Positions 31,675 to 46,196 of a DNA stretch of 64,000 bases are shown one piece after another. The notes below the pieces were generated by a model. That model searched no databases, had not been told where the DNA came from, and saw nothing but the letters and a program-made list of their open reading frames with translations. Within the stretch, counting starts at the first letter, position 1; every line of letters begins with the position of its first letter. A program made the translations under genes and the position numbers. The DNA comes from Inonotus obliquus (lineage: Eukaryota > Basidiomycota > Agaricomycetes > Hymenochaetales > Hymenochaetaceae), in the NCBI GenBank assembly GCA_032164295.1, contig JAJHTX010000002.1, positions 310,001 through 374,000 on the forward strand, given 5' to 3'.

Positions 31675-33530
31675 CTATTTTAGCTATGTGGAACAAGCAA
31701 AAAAGGAAGCTAGTATTCACCTTTGTAAACAATGAATCGACGACTTTCCCGACCTCTTCTACTGTCTGGATGGCCGATTTATAGGTTTCCTATAGAAGCA
31801 AATGGTCAGCCTTCCTTTGACACAGACGGAATCGGCGAGACGTACGTCGCTCTCCGTCTCATCAAATACAAGCAAGCACCCGCGCCCCTGATCTAAGACT
31901 CCGTGGAACACCTTATCAAGAATCATCTTCGAGATTCTGGAATGCGCAAGTCAATCTGATGAAATGCTCGCCGTTTCGCAATGACAAAAGATAGCTCACT
32001 TCGTCTCGACCTCCTGCCGGCTCTGCCCTACTTGCTGAGCAACGTACGCAAGCTCGACAACCGAATATGGCTCAATGATTCGCAGTAAGTTCTGTTCAAG
32101 CAATGTATCATAAAGTGCGGCGAGATGAGTGCGGATCGTTGGATCAGATGATAATTCTTTGTGAGGAACGAAAGAGCAGAGAGAAATCAGTCAGCGATAC
32201 GAACAGAGCAGCGGGGATGTCGAATCACCTTGTTGATACTCTCGTAACACTCTTTCAAAATCCGCGAGGTTTCGGTTCTTGTGAGCGCGGGCGATAGCAC
32301 GCATACACTCCACGTCGCGAAGATCAGCGTATTTCTGCGCAAGTTTCATTGTTAAGAGGGAGGTAACGTCTTCAGGCTATATGGTCATTGATGAGTGTTT
32401 CGCTAGGAGACCAAAAGTTGAATGGAGACGTACGAGGTTCAGCATAATTTTACAGAGTAGCATGTACTTCAGAGGTGTTAGCGCTTTCCCACTTTCTTCA
32501 CTCTGTTCCTAATAGATGTTGGGTTAAGCGCAAGCAAGTGAATAGCTACGGTGCTGGCCCATACCGCTTGGCTTGACAGGTTCTCAAAAGTTTCGTAGAA
32601 ATAAGAATACGCAGTAGTGTAGTCTTTGTCCTCTGCGTGCAGGATACCCGACTGGAGGTCTAGTTGAGCTTGCAGATGCGGCGGACAGTATATCGAATTC
32701 GCTGCAGTACGGGCTGAGGTCAAGGCCGCCTATACAGCATTTGCATTAGCTCATATCGACCGCCGCGGCACGAGGACGATGATACTCACCTTGCTCTTTG
32801 GAAAATTACCGGTTGCACGATATACGCGACTTTCCAGAAGGTGTACCTCTGTTAATACCAGTTTGTCATCCAACCGCTTCAGTTCCGTTAGCAGAGTCTC
32901 GATCAAATGGAGTGCCTCCTTGTATTTATAGGTTTCCAGCTGTCTACCCTCAGGAGTTCATCGAATCAAAGGGTTCAAGCAGATAAATCAGAATCATACG
33001 CACATTCCCACGAGTCGTGTTTCCAGGCTGTGCTTCAAGAATATGCGCTTCTCTGTTCGCGCCCATTCGATGTTCTCATGAAGCACCTCCATGAGTGTTG
33101 CCTTGGAGTTCGGAATAGGAGAGAAGAAATCGAGTAACGTTCGGACTGTTGTGTACATTAGAATCAGTTCCTCGCGGAAGAAAATTAGCCCACTGAGTTT
33201 CGCCGTCTTTGCTTTAGCTGTTGATGACATGAAAGAACGTGAAAGAACGATTACTTGTGCGAGTCCATTCGCGTCTCTACAACACGAGATTTAGGCTAGA
33301 AACCCGCTAAGCTGGACAAAGTGCACATACCTATTGTCCCTATACAGCTCCCCCAAGCTAACCAAGGCTAGTTCCTGCACTCGTAAATTGCTTTCTCGCT
33401 CTGCCTGCGAACCTTGCGCTTGAGCACTAGTTTCGAGGATGCGGCGATATAGATCCTCGGCGCGTTTCGGGTCTGTCGAACGAGCGGCGTGCGCCTCTGC
33501 CAGAAGCTTCTCGGTTGCAACGAACGCCAT
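31675..33530 (-). CDS. RPN6: 26S proteasome lid subunit Rpn6 (PSMD11)
   Basis: Start [16 protein letters not shown] at 33530. Exons read in order through [111 protein letters not shown], a PCI domain ([17 protein letters not shown], then [16 protein letters not shown]) and the C-terminal helix [10 protein letters not shown]. Rpn6 clamps the lid onto the base and core of the 26S proteasome. The last codons are uncertain: the frame after FTK meets a candidate intron, and a stop at 31675-31677 would end the protein two residues later. It is divergent from RPN7 with a common promoter. Confidence 0.9.
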
Positions 33531-33775
33531 AATGTTTTGCCTGCGATGAGTTCGAAACCGAATGAGTACGATATAATTGAGAGGCAACCTGCAAGTTTGG
33601 ATGTAGACACCACTAGACTTTACGCGTCGGGATGACGCGTCTGACCTCCAAATAAGGAAGGTTTTTCTCATCACTGACGCGTCGGATTGGATTACGCGTC
33701 TCCACGACCCGCAAACAAAGCTGCAATCGTCTCGTTATCCTCTACCCGCCCTGCAGACTCCTAGGTCTTTACAAA
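33531..33775. promoter_or_regulatory. Bidirectional RPN6/RPN7 promoter with four ACGCGT boxes
   Basis: The 245 bases between the two start codons hold ACGCGT at 33622-33627, 33635-33640, 33677-33682 and 33694-33699, each followed by C, plus ATTGG (reverse CCAAT) at 33686-33690. ACGCGT is the MluI cell-cycle box bound by MBF in yeasts. The shared arrangement suggests coordinate expression of two lid subunits. Confidence 0.65.
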
Positions 33776-35263
33776 ATGGCTGAAGAAGTCGTTCTTCCAA
33801 TTCCAAACTTAGAGCTGTCGCAGGCGCACTTCACTCTGACCCAACCACAGTTAGGTCACCTGCATCAGGATGCTCTTAAGGTTCTCTTACAAGGCATCGA
33901 GAAAGACCGTACGTGACATACTGTGTTCTCCGCTGCAGATACTAACTTCGATGTGGCATAGAAATGACTCCATACTACCGTGCACTTATCACATTACAGC
34001 ATCCTCCAACAACTCCCGGTTCTCCAGCTTCCCCGACTGCACCGCGACAACAGATTCCGTTACCAGAGGACGAGGCATTATTAGAGCGAATGGAGGCCGA
34101 AAATACTGAGGAACTCAAGAAACTGGATGAACGTCTAGAGGAAGCCCAGAAGACGGAAGGCGAGAGTGAGATTGCAGACGCGTTGCGCGCTCGAGCTAAT
34201 TATTTAACGAGGATTGGGGACAAGGTATGCATTCCCGGTGGGACACGATACGTCAGTTCATGACGAGTCATAATATCCAGGAGCGATCCATAGCAGCCCA
34301 AGAGCTGGCATTTGAGAAGTCTCCGGGAGTAGGCTCAAAGATTGACATCGTCCTCACACTCGTACGAATAGGCTTCTTTTTCGGAGATCACGTTCTTATC
34401 TCCAAGAATCTCACCCGAGCGGATGAGTACGCTCTGTTTTACTCGAGAGTATGCGCTTGGCTTGCCTGACTCTTGCCACTATAGGTTGATCGAGAAAGGT
34501 GGAGACTGGGATAGGCGAAATCGACTTAAAGTTTATCAAGGTCTTCACTCACTATCAATCAGGCAATTTAAGCGTGCATGCGACCTTTTCGTTGACGCTC
34601 TATCGACGTTCACGGCAACAGAGCTTTTAAACTATAATGACTTTGTGGCTTTGACTATGATTGCTGGTGCTTTGACGCTAAAGCGACCGGATCTCAAGAA
34701 GAAGGTCGGTGACATGAACATATATCCCGGCGGCTCTCTTGACATTGCCCGTACTAGATTATCAATGCGCCAGAAGTTATCCAGGTCATCCCAGATCTGC
34801 CTGTCCTAGCCGATCTCACGAAATCTCTCTACGACTGCGTTTATGACAAGTTCTTCATCGCCCTAGGTATGTGTGTCGAAGACTGGATCACTACACGTTT
34901 ACTAACAAGAGGGGGATAGCGCGACTCGAACAAACCCAGCTCATCCCTTCCCGCGTACTTAACCCACACGCGCGTTATTACGTGCGAGAAATGCGCATTC
35001 TTGCATACGCCCAACTTCTTGAGAGCTACCGAAGTCTAACACTCGAGAGCCTCGCAACCGCCTTCGGCGTCTCTGTCAACTTTGTCGACAACGAGCTTTC
35101 TCGGTTCATTGCTCTCGGTCGACTCAACTGCACAATTGATCGTGTGCACGGCGTCGTCGAAACTAATCGACCAAGCGCGAAGAATGCACAATATGAAACG
35201 GTTATTCGTCAAGGCGATATCCTTCTTAATTCAATACAGAAGCTTAGCAAGGTGTTATATTAA
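33776..35263 (+). CDS. RPN7: 26S proteasome lid subunit Rpn7 (PSMD6)
   Basis: Six exons (33776-33908, 33962-34224, 34281-34426, 34485-34704, 34758-34866, 34920-35263) give 404 residues, close to the usual 390. Recognisable parts are [63 protein letters not shown] and the PCI winged helix ending [30 protein letters not shown]. Rpn7 is a horseshoe subunit of the proteasome lid. A low-complexity insert of Pro/Thr (34010-34060) precedes a Glu/Lys-rich coiled segment. Introns are about 53-58 bases. Confidence 0.92.
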
Positions 35264-36053
35264 CCACGCTTTCCGTAGAGCGCTGAGCCTGTCTAATGGG
35301 GGGATGAAGCAGTGAATGGAATTTGTAGGTCCTATTACTACACTTTGGCAAGGCTCGGACTTTCTTCGACCTTCCTTGCATGTTGCAGTTTAAGTTATGA
35401 ATCGCATTTGCTCTTCTGTTTTGTGCCTTCAAGCAATTTATGTATCGAATCGGCACGAATATCGGGCTTCTTCCCCTGTGGTCTTTTATCCGACCCTCTC
35501 CACAAAGTATCTACTATGCATATATTGGATGGAGTTGGAGGGCGAATACAAAGAACGCCGACCGGGAGAAGGGACTAGTCGTTCTCAATGAAACCTTGGC
35601 TACTCAGGGAGTAGCGAGGAGATGGACAAAAAGTTAGCTTGTTCTTTTCCATGAGGGACCAGAGTACCTATTCCAGGTTCAAACTCTGCGACGGAATTTG
35701 AACCTACGGTTGTCTTTCTAGCAAACCTTCTAGAGCTGAGTGAGGTACTTCTCACAGTCTCGATGCCTGAAATTGAACAGCCCTTTCACCTATTGCGGTA
35801 CGGAGATTGCTGATGAAATGTTCGTGGTCGTGGAGAGTACGCGCTGTCAGCATCGCTCATCGACACTGGGGAAACAATATCGCTCCCCTTTCTCATGCCT
35901 ATATTCAGAGCACGAACGTGTTTGAGTTCAAGAATGTTGATTATTTATACTTCAGCATCCAAAGTGATAGCACTGCTCAATCAAGACAAGAGTTCTGCCA
36001 GTCTTCATGTTTATAGTTCTGCAAATTACGAGGTGCCGACATCCCATCTGCCT
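35264..36053. other. No supported gene
   Basis: Intergenic between RPN7 (+) and the carboxylesterase (-), which are convergent. Open frames are short and unrelated to known families. Confidence 0.4.
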
Positions 36054-38286
36054 CTAATGATTAAGGGCTTCGGCATTGTCTATCAGGTATGCGACCTGCT
36101 CCTTCCTGAATGTATCAGGTATCATCGCCATATCCTCGCTATCGAGTTGCAAAACAGCCTAACCAGAATAGATAAATTTACAGTCAAGTATCGCTGGTTA
36201 TGCCACGGTTTGCTTACCTTGGACCATTCGGTGTACTGAGTCCAAATTGGGCCTAATGACAACGAAGTTCATATAGAAAGTCACGAAGAAACCTAGAGAA
36301 CCGTGAAGGCTTACCACATGCGTTACCCACACAGATGTTTGGATCGAGGTTTACTGCAAAAGAGACCCAATAGTCAATCATCACCCGAGCCAGCTCAGCC
36401 GCTGGTCCCTCCAGCGGTGAACCGAACAGATAAGGGATTTCGCATCCATGAGGAACTAGAAACTGAATCGTTAGTTCTCATCCAAACGATGTGATTGCAA
36501 CGCGCACCTCCAAAAAATGGTGGATAAACACCGGTCCGTCGATCCGTGAATAGATATGCGTATGCCTTGACTCCATGATGACTTGCGGACTGCGTTAATT
36601 CACGCCTCAACGCGGTGAATTCCATGTCTCCGAACACCGCAGAGGCTTGCTTGTACGCCGGGTCTAGGCCGAACGTCTCGTACCCTGTACCGAAGGGAGA
36701 GCCCAGGGAAGAATCGTTGGGATACAATTCAAGAATCTTGTTTACCACTGGGGTATCATCTGTGATAGTTTCAGTGGGCGACGTCGAATTAGAGACAATC
36801 CAAATACGCAGCAGCTCAGACGAGTCTATGGACGGCGGTATAAAAAGAGTGCCTATGAAAATGGCAAGAAAAGGTTATTGAAGGGTAAATTGTAAGAGCT
36901 TATGCTCTTACCTTCATCCAAACATGTTCCCGAAATGAACGGTATATGTGCGTAGTTGCCTTGAGCGTACAACCTAGAAGGTAGATCAGGTATGATCCCG
37001 CCCGGACCGTCTAATACGGGGGCAAAAGGAAACATTGTGGGGACGTTCAAGTACACGAAATTTGTTGCGTTGATAATAGTTTCAGTACTCGCACGTCGCG
37101 CACACTCAAAAGTGTCATTGTCTGCAGCGCCGGAGCATTCTGGAATTGCAGAAATAAGGGTTTTCCAGGCTCGTTCGCGACTTGAAGCATTGAATATCCA
37201 ATTTGACGAGGCTGAGCCTGATTCAAGTATCTAGAGAGGATCAGTAGGTACAGAGCAAGATATTGTAAACAAGCATACCGCGGCTCTTGCAAGGTTGAAT
37301 TTAGGGTCCAGCAGCAACTCCGAGATTAGAATTGAGCCAGCGCTTACTCCGAGGATTGTGACCTGCAATAAGAATTGCCTTTCAATGTGGGACTTGCTTT
37401 TTACTGTACGTACCCACCTTCCCTTTGTCACCACCAAATGCTGCAATGTTTTCTTGAACCCACATCAATGCCGCTAGCACGTCCTTGTTGCCGAGATTTA
37501 GTGCTCCTCCTGCCTCTGCTTCGGAACCCTGGGGAAATCCAAATGCACCAAGTCGATAGTTCATATTTACGTATATTATTGGAGTGCCCTTGAGAAAGTA
37601 TGCATGATTACAGAATAATTGACGAGTCAATTCGAAACGCACCCTTTCAACACTTCTTGTTACGAAAGCTGTTCCGTTGTTGTCAAAGGCAGCTCCAACT
37701 ATTGACAAGAATCACGAGTTCAGATAATCCATCGCAATGAGCAATACATACCCTGGAAACCGCCGCCATACACCCAGACCATGACAGGCACGAGGCCACT
37801 CTCGGACACATCCAGGCCAGACGGCCTTAATACATTCAACGAAAGACAATCTTCTGACATTGTCAGACTCTCGATATGAGCTGGGTCAACTCCAAAGCCC
37901 AGCTGTATTACTAAGAGTCAGATATACGGATGCAGATTACTGCATTTATGTACAGACCCCTTGAGCACATGCTGGCCCATACTGGCTTGCATTGAGAGCG
38001 GAAACCCCTGGGTCGAGCCTGACTACAGGAGGCGCGAAGCGCAGAGATCCGACAGGCGGTTCTGCGAATGGTATACCTACGACAACGGCCCGGGGATGGC
38101 ATCAGTAACCTGACTCGAGAGTGTCATGTATTACTCACCGCCAAAGAATTCTTGGTTCACGTCTCGGAGTAAAATTCCAGAGATTGTGGTACCTTTCACC
38201 TGAACTTCAGGGAGGCCAGTCACGACGGTGGAGAGTGTCGATAGGAGGACAATCGAGGATAGTACTAGTACTGGTGAGACTAGCAT
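36054..38286 (-). CDS. Secreted type-B carboxylesterase/lipase, copy A
   Basis: Starts MLVSPVLVLSSIVLLSTL, a hydrophobic signal peptide. Exons then read IPFAEPPVGSLRFAPP, SEDCLSLNV, the oxyanion loop VMVWVYGGGFQ, YRLGAFGFP, ALNLGNKDVLAALMWVQENI and the nucleophile elbow GVSAGS (near 37345). They continue with VYLNVPTMFPFAPVLDGPGG, FISGTCLDEG and the His segment VPHGCEIPYLFG (near 36445), ending GPIWTQYTEWSK and a short last exon with stop at 36054. The usual elbow is GESAG; here Glu is Val, but Ser is retained. Predicted extracellular ester hydrolase. Tandem paralogue of copy B. Many small introns; exact boundaries of some were not fixed. Confidence 0.85.
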
Positions 38287-39065
38287 ATTTTTCGATCTAT
38301 ATACAACCTCTCGCCCCCCCTTTTCCTGGCATTTTATACCTAGTGAGTCGTATTCGATGACCCGCTACCCAGCCACTGAGGTGTGCGTATGCCTTCGGCA
38401 TCGCGCATCAAATCCAGATAAGTATCATGGACGGCAACACAATCGAATATGTTTCATCTCCTCCGCCTCAGCAACAAGTTGCCGAAGCTCAGGAGTCAAG
38501 TACGGTGGCGGAGTCACATTCCGATAGCGATTTACTCGTTTTTGCATGTTTCAGATCAGCAAGTTACCTTTCTAATAACAACCACCCACGGCTTTGAACG
38601 CTCTGGTACGACGGGTAGCTTCTGCCCTAGCGAGAACGTGGCGAAAGTTTGCACGATGTCAGATATTATGTGCCACATCAGCGATATTATGCCAATAAAT
38701 ATGACATCGCGCAAGTATTTGCGATGCGACCGAGTTTCAAGCCCGGTCTGACCGCCCGAGCGCTAGCGCGGTTGTCAATTATGTAATCTCCGCCATTACC
38801 TAACGAATCCGTCTTACATCATCTCGGCTGTTGGTCACTCTCGAGAAGTCGGATAACTCAAATTATCCCTTATTCTGAGATGGTCCAGCAGCAGCCAGCA
38901 TCACAACTATTACGAGCTCGGACTCGGACAAGCTCGAAAAACAACGGACATCAAGTATTATTATGAAATGTTATAATTTATCAACAAGTTGTTGGGAAAC
39001 ATAGAGAATATTATAAACTGTCCAATGCAACTCTAACCGTTCTATTGAAGATCTGAGGTCCAAAA
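38287..39065. other. Intergenic between tandem esterases
   Basis: Promoter side of copy A and 3' side of copy B. No gene seen. The stretch 38740-38800 is rich in short palindromes such as AGCGCTAGCGC. Confidence 0.4.
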
Positions 39066-41276
<2,211 letters not shown>

Positions 41277-41294
41277 CTTGGACTTATCCAACAA

Positions 41295-42960
41295 CTCACG
41301 GTGTCCGAAAGCGCGCTTTTATACGTGACCCAGACCATCTTGCACAGCACCTGATCGTTCCAAGCGGTGAGCAGGTGAGTGGTAAGGATGACACTGCATT
41401 GTGCATGTATACCCATAAAACATCACTTGGCATTGGCTCAAGTCGCGCCGAGCCGCGATCTGTTGGAGTGGATTGCAGCGGCAGTCCAAACATGAGAGTT
41501 CTGCGTCTATAACGGGTATGCCAAGAACCCCAGTCGTGATCAGAGCTTTTTGCAAAAAAGAACGGCAGGCGAAAATCAAATGGTGACCCATTACAATTTT
41601 TGCTTTGAACTGCTAGATCAGAAACCGCTTATTATCGAATGCTTTGGGTACTCCACCGATTGATTGATTGACCAGCAGACCCGACGCCAACGGCAAATGG
41701 TCATAACCCGAGCCAAAATTCTTCATTGCGGCAAGAAAGCCCGCTCTGCACGGCAGCATAAATGCCGGCATCTGTGGGATTGGAAGGGAAAAGACGCCGC
41801 CGTCTCAAGCATTCTACTCGAATACAATTTCGACTTCTTCAAGTCCTCCATTGTAACCTCCTTCCTTGATATCGCAAAGAAAAGTTTGGACCCCGTTTGC
41901 AATCGGTCTATGCATCGCAGCTGCCGGGTGTACTTGATCAAGCCATACATATACCGCCTCCCTCCTTTTCCGGATCATCGACTTGAAACCCAAAAGCCAC
42001 TGGGTTATCGAGGACATCACTGAAGAGTTTCCAGGTTGAGAAGATGAACACAGATGCGTCAGGGTGCTCATCTGCAAAACCCCGCGCATCTGATCGTAGG
42101 ATCATGTTCCAAGTACGATAAGGGTCCCGACGACGCGACTTTTCTGTGGGCCATCAACGCAATTAATTCACAGCGACATTGCTGGCTGCCAAGGTACAAG
42201 AACTTACGGGTGAATCCGATAGGTGAGCGAAGCATTGGAGGTGCGTCGATGTTTCTGGCTCCAGTCTCATACAACTTCTCCTGTATCTTGAAAAGTTCGC
42301 TAACGCCCCCGGCAGGATCATTACCTTGTCCGCAATATTTGATGCGGCCGATCCAAGTTACTTAAGTAGGGAAATTAGCAACGCATAGAAGTTGAGGGAA
42401 AGGCGTACCAAACAAGGAATTCTCCGCAGACCAAGAAGCCCATGACGGTTTCCTTCCCGCTGTCGGATCGGTGTCTCCTGAACCAGACGGGGCATGGTTC
42501 CCGCGCCAGAATGCCGACCCAAATCGGTTTTCCCTCGCCCGCATATGTCTTCACATGGCAAGCGGTTCTGTTTTGGTTGGATGTAGACTTTCGCTATCAT
42601 ATCCAACATCACAGTATGATGCTCCGCTGATGCATGAAAATCGTATCAGTAAGCGTTTATCCAGCATTTGCGAGGCATGAACTTCTACACCGAAGGTGTT
42701 TGAGGGCACTGTGACCTTTCCAACAAGAACCTGCTAGAACACGGGAGTCCATCTCATCGTCCATGCTGCAGACGTTCAAGACACAGTAAACGCTGTTTTG
42801 AGTCTTGCAAGAGTCACAACTGATACTAGCTATAAGAGGTGCAATGAATCGGATCATCCCGGGCCCGTGTCTAAAATATACTGTATGCTCTAACCATACT
42901 GGAGCTGGAGGATGTTAGGCAAAACAAAATAGAGACGCACTTCGGATTACTTACCTTTGT
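41295..42960. other. Unresolved region, possible minus-strand exons
   Basis: Minus-strand frames near 42362-42544 (FGSAFWRGNHAPSGSG) and 42657-42857 look moderately coding, and a good donor (GTACGC) follows the first, but I could not link them to a family. May be a small unknown gene or relic. Confidence 0.25.
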
Positions 42961-44135
42961 CTAGTTGCCAATCCAGCTGTCCATCATCTCCCAGATAGTC
43001 TGAGCATCGCCTTTCCACTGCTCTCGCATGTGCTCAAGGCACTCGCTGCAAGGTTCCGACCTCTCACCATCCAATCCCTCTGTCTCTCGTCTCCAATCCA
43101 CCAACCGAAGTCGCTGTAATGTCATAAAAGGATTAGCCGTCCCGCTATCCGCAAAGGCCGGCTGCACGGCCCGCTCCATCCATAAACTGGCGTATACATC
43201 GGTGCATTGCATGTGAAGCGCCGCTGGCGGCTGAAAGAGAGTCGGGGACAACTGATCGGAGAGTTGGGACATGATCCTCTCACAAAGAATCGCGTCAGGT
43301 CCTATGATGTGTTTCGACTCTGGATTAGGATCGGGAACTTCTGTGTCGCCAAATGTAACGTTGTTATGCGTGGCATACGAATAATACAATGCCCGCCTGA
43401 GCAAAGATAGGAGCTATAGTCGCATAAACAATACCCGATGTACATCATTAGCCCTGCTTACCTTGCAGTTGCTGCTGTCTTTCGAAATATTAAACGCGAC
43501 TTCAAGGAGGTTGTAATCGGAATAATCGATCTTCAAAGGGTTCCTTTGCATGAATAAGCACAGGTATTTCTCGACAGCAACGTGGATCTTTCGGAAGTCG
43601 AGCTTTGATTCGGACGAGACATTAAACACCCGTAAAAGGTGTGCAAATGATGCTTCATCCGTCAGCGTACTGCTTAGATGAATTCCTCAAAGGAAGTGAC
43701 GTGAAGACTACAACAACTTACATATCGTGAAGGATATACCCAATTAGAGCATCAAAATCTTGCTTTGTGACCTTCTTCTCAGATCTCACCGCAAAGCACT
43801 GATCTAGAGATAAGACTCCAGAAATTCTTCGTTTCGTCAGGTATCAACAATATTGTCCAGCAGAACGTGAGCACGTACTCTTTTTCGACATTCGTTATTT
43901 CACAGCAGTCATCAAAAAATCTTGTCGAGAGTCGAGTAATCAAAGAGCGATGCAGTTTGTATGCCGTTGTTTGCACAACAATCAGTACAGAACCGTCATC
44001 AAACCAGTAGTCAGGGTGTTTGGCCATGATGTTTGTAATAGGAAGTTTCCCCGAATCTAATCTGAATCTTGAAGTCAAGTCAAAGTAAGCTGAGCGTGGG
44101 AGCGGATGACCACATAAGATATCGTAATCCTCCAC
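42961..44135 (-). CDS. BTB/POZ domain protein
   Basis: Four exons (44135-43879, 43826-43722, 43672-43462, 43413-42961) give 341 residues. Residues about 39-100 form the BTB start (HPDYWFDDGSVLIVVQ, AYKLHRSLITRLSTRFF), and VLSLDQCFAVRSEKKVTKQD belongs to the same fold. A helical tail follows with paired Cys (CSECLEHM) and WKGDAQTIWEMMD at the end. Agaricomycete genomes carry large families of such BTB proteins of unknown role; some BTB proteins are Cullin-3 adaptors, but no MATH or Kelch partner domain is visible here. Phases agree across all introns. Confidence 0.82.
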
Positions 44136-44746
44136 TCATAATTGGCTCTTAAGCTAAATACATACTATCTATTGTTCAGTAAATCTCGAAACTATGTTTT
44201 GCTATGGAAAATAAAATAAATAGCTGCTGATTTCAAAGCAGCATACATTCATCCAATTCCAAGGTTTCTGCATTATGGATCGATACACTCACTTTTTGCT
44301 GCTGTATTGCACATAGATGCTGGGTTTCAAGAGCGAGAACGTACCGCTGTTTGTCTCAAGCTAAGAAACTTATTGCAATTACCACTCATCACATCATCGA
44401 AACTGTCCCCAGATCTCGCCCGGGTGACAATATATATTCAAGACAGGTGTATCTCGTTCAATTCGCGCTCAAATAGATATACTGATAAAATACTCTTGTA
44501 GAGCAAGCACGACGCGAAACAAGCAATTGATTGAATACTAAAAGAAACACATTTGGATCAAATCCGAACATAGATCGCATTAAAATGTATGTAGAAGGGA
44601 GAAAGTAGAGAGGGATCAGAAAGCACAGAGATTTTGGTCCGGTTCGTTAATGAAGCGTAGGAATTCGAACGAAGATGGTGGGGTAGGAGTGAGGGGTATA
44701 AAAGACGAATAAAAAACCATTTCAAGAACAACTGGTAACTACTAAA
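44136..44746. other. Intergenic
   Basis: A/T-rich sequence between the BTB gene promoter side and the 3' end of the PalI-like gene. No gene seen. Confidence 0.5.
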
Positions 44747-45375
44747 CTAGACACGGTCCCTCTTTCTGTAACGGCCGCAAATACCGCCACAGGTACCAGC
44801 GCAAAACGCCAACCCAAGCGCTACAAGTGCACCGAGTGTCAGCCAATTCGCGTTTCCATACTGGGCTGAGAAATCGTTGTCCGCGCCGTTTATACGATTG
44901 CGCACGATGCCGAAGAGGACCATATCAATAATCCAAATGACAAGGGTTATGAGGAAGGCCAGCAAAGACGTCAAAGCCATCAGGATCACCCCCGAACGAT
45001 GATAAGCAGCACCGCATAGACCAAACAACACTGCGATGCCAGACAGCCCCGCAGCAATGGGGTGCAAAATCAAAACTTTCGTGAGATTGCGTATGATGCG
45101 GGTATTCAAATTGTCATCGGTGCTGAAAGTCCGATCAGACACTTGGCCAAGAAAGATGACTATTTGGCTACTCACCTAAGATTGCCAGGGAAGGAATATC
45201 CTATGGAAGTACCTGTTCCAGTATATCCAAACACACCAAAACGTATCTCGTCTGACCCGGTGTCGACATTTAGGAAGGATATCCTGTCCCAGGTTGGTAC
45301 CGAGACTGATACGAATACTAATAAAACTGCTGCTGCGAAGCAGAAGAAGAGGCCCGGAACGGCTGGCGAAGGCAT
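44747..45375 (-). CDS. Four-pass membrane protein of the SUR7/PalI (Rim9) family
   Basis: Two exons (45375-45176, 45122-44747) encode 191 residues with four hydrophobic segments: VPGLFFCFAAAVLLVFVSVS (signal-anchor), IAAGLSGIAVLFGLCGAAY, VILMALTSLLAFLITLVIWI and LTLGALVALGLAFCAGTCGG. The first loop holds FGVFGYTG, characteristic of PalI/Rim9-type proteins that sit with the ambient-pH sensor at the plasma membrane. The tail is short and basic (RYRKRDRV). Start chosen at MPSPAVPG because upstream codons are not hydrophobic and fit a leader. A fungal pH-response or cortical-patch role is inferred from the family. Confidence 0.8.
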
Positions 45376-46196
45376 TATGGTCGCGGTTCGATAAAGAGGA
45401 TAGGTGGAGCGACGCCGCTGTGCAGAGATTGCTACTAGCGAGTAAGATAAGAATGTAAGGAGATGCAAGATATGATGGACGTACCGGATGATGAGGAGAG
45501 GAATGAGGCTACTCCACGGTCATGATTTCAGACCTACATTTATAGGAGGACCAGCTAGGCTGAGTATGAAATAGCAACCGTGGGAGAGTGACGTCGGCCA
45601 AGACAAAAAAGGCAAGTCAGCATTTTGTCGACGTCACATGAATAAAAGAAAGTCAGTCTCATTATTTTTCATTTGATGTTACTGTTCAGACTACCATGGT
45701 ATTATAAGAGAACTAACACAGTTTCCGGAATCGCTTTGGACGAAGGAAAATGAGTAGGTCTCACTAGTTTTTGATCCAATCACATTGTTTTCGCCAGATC
45801 TGTGCATGCACAGGTTCCCGCAGGCCTCAGTATCGCTTTCCGCAGATGCGCAGATGGGGGAGCATCTAACTCGGAAGCCGCTGCGTATACATTTTACAGT
45901 CCATATCATATATGCTTGCCTCGACTCCTTGGCGAAGACCCGAACGCTCCCGCAAATCATACTTTATTGCTTGGCGAATTGCTCTGGTCAAAATTTTCAA
46001 AATTTTCTCAAACCAAATTAGTCCTAACTTAAATCTGAACCGAATCCTGTCTTGCATTGAGGGACATGAGATCCTCGTTCCTTCCTGCCTCGAACTGGAC
46101 CATTCCCAAAAATATGCTTAGAACAAACGCAAATTCAGCGCCCCGGTGGGGAAAACTTGCGTGTCTGCTGCGTATTCCATCTAGACTAGACGAGAA
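45376..46196. other. Intergenic
   Basis: Promoter of the PalI-like gene and 3' flank of the FAD monooxygenase. A TGACGTC at about 45591 and a GTCGACGTCAC at about 45628 are possible bZIP sites. No gene seen. Confidence 0.35.
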
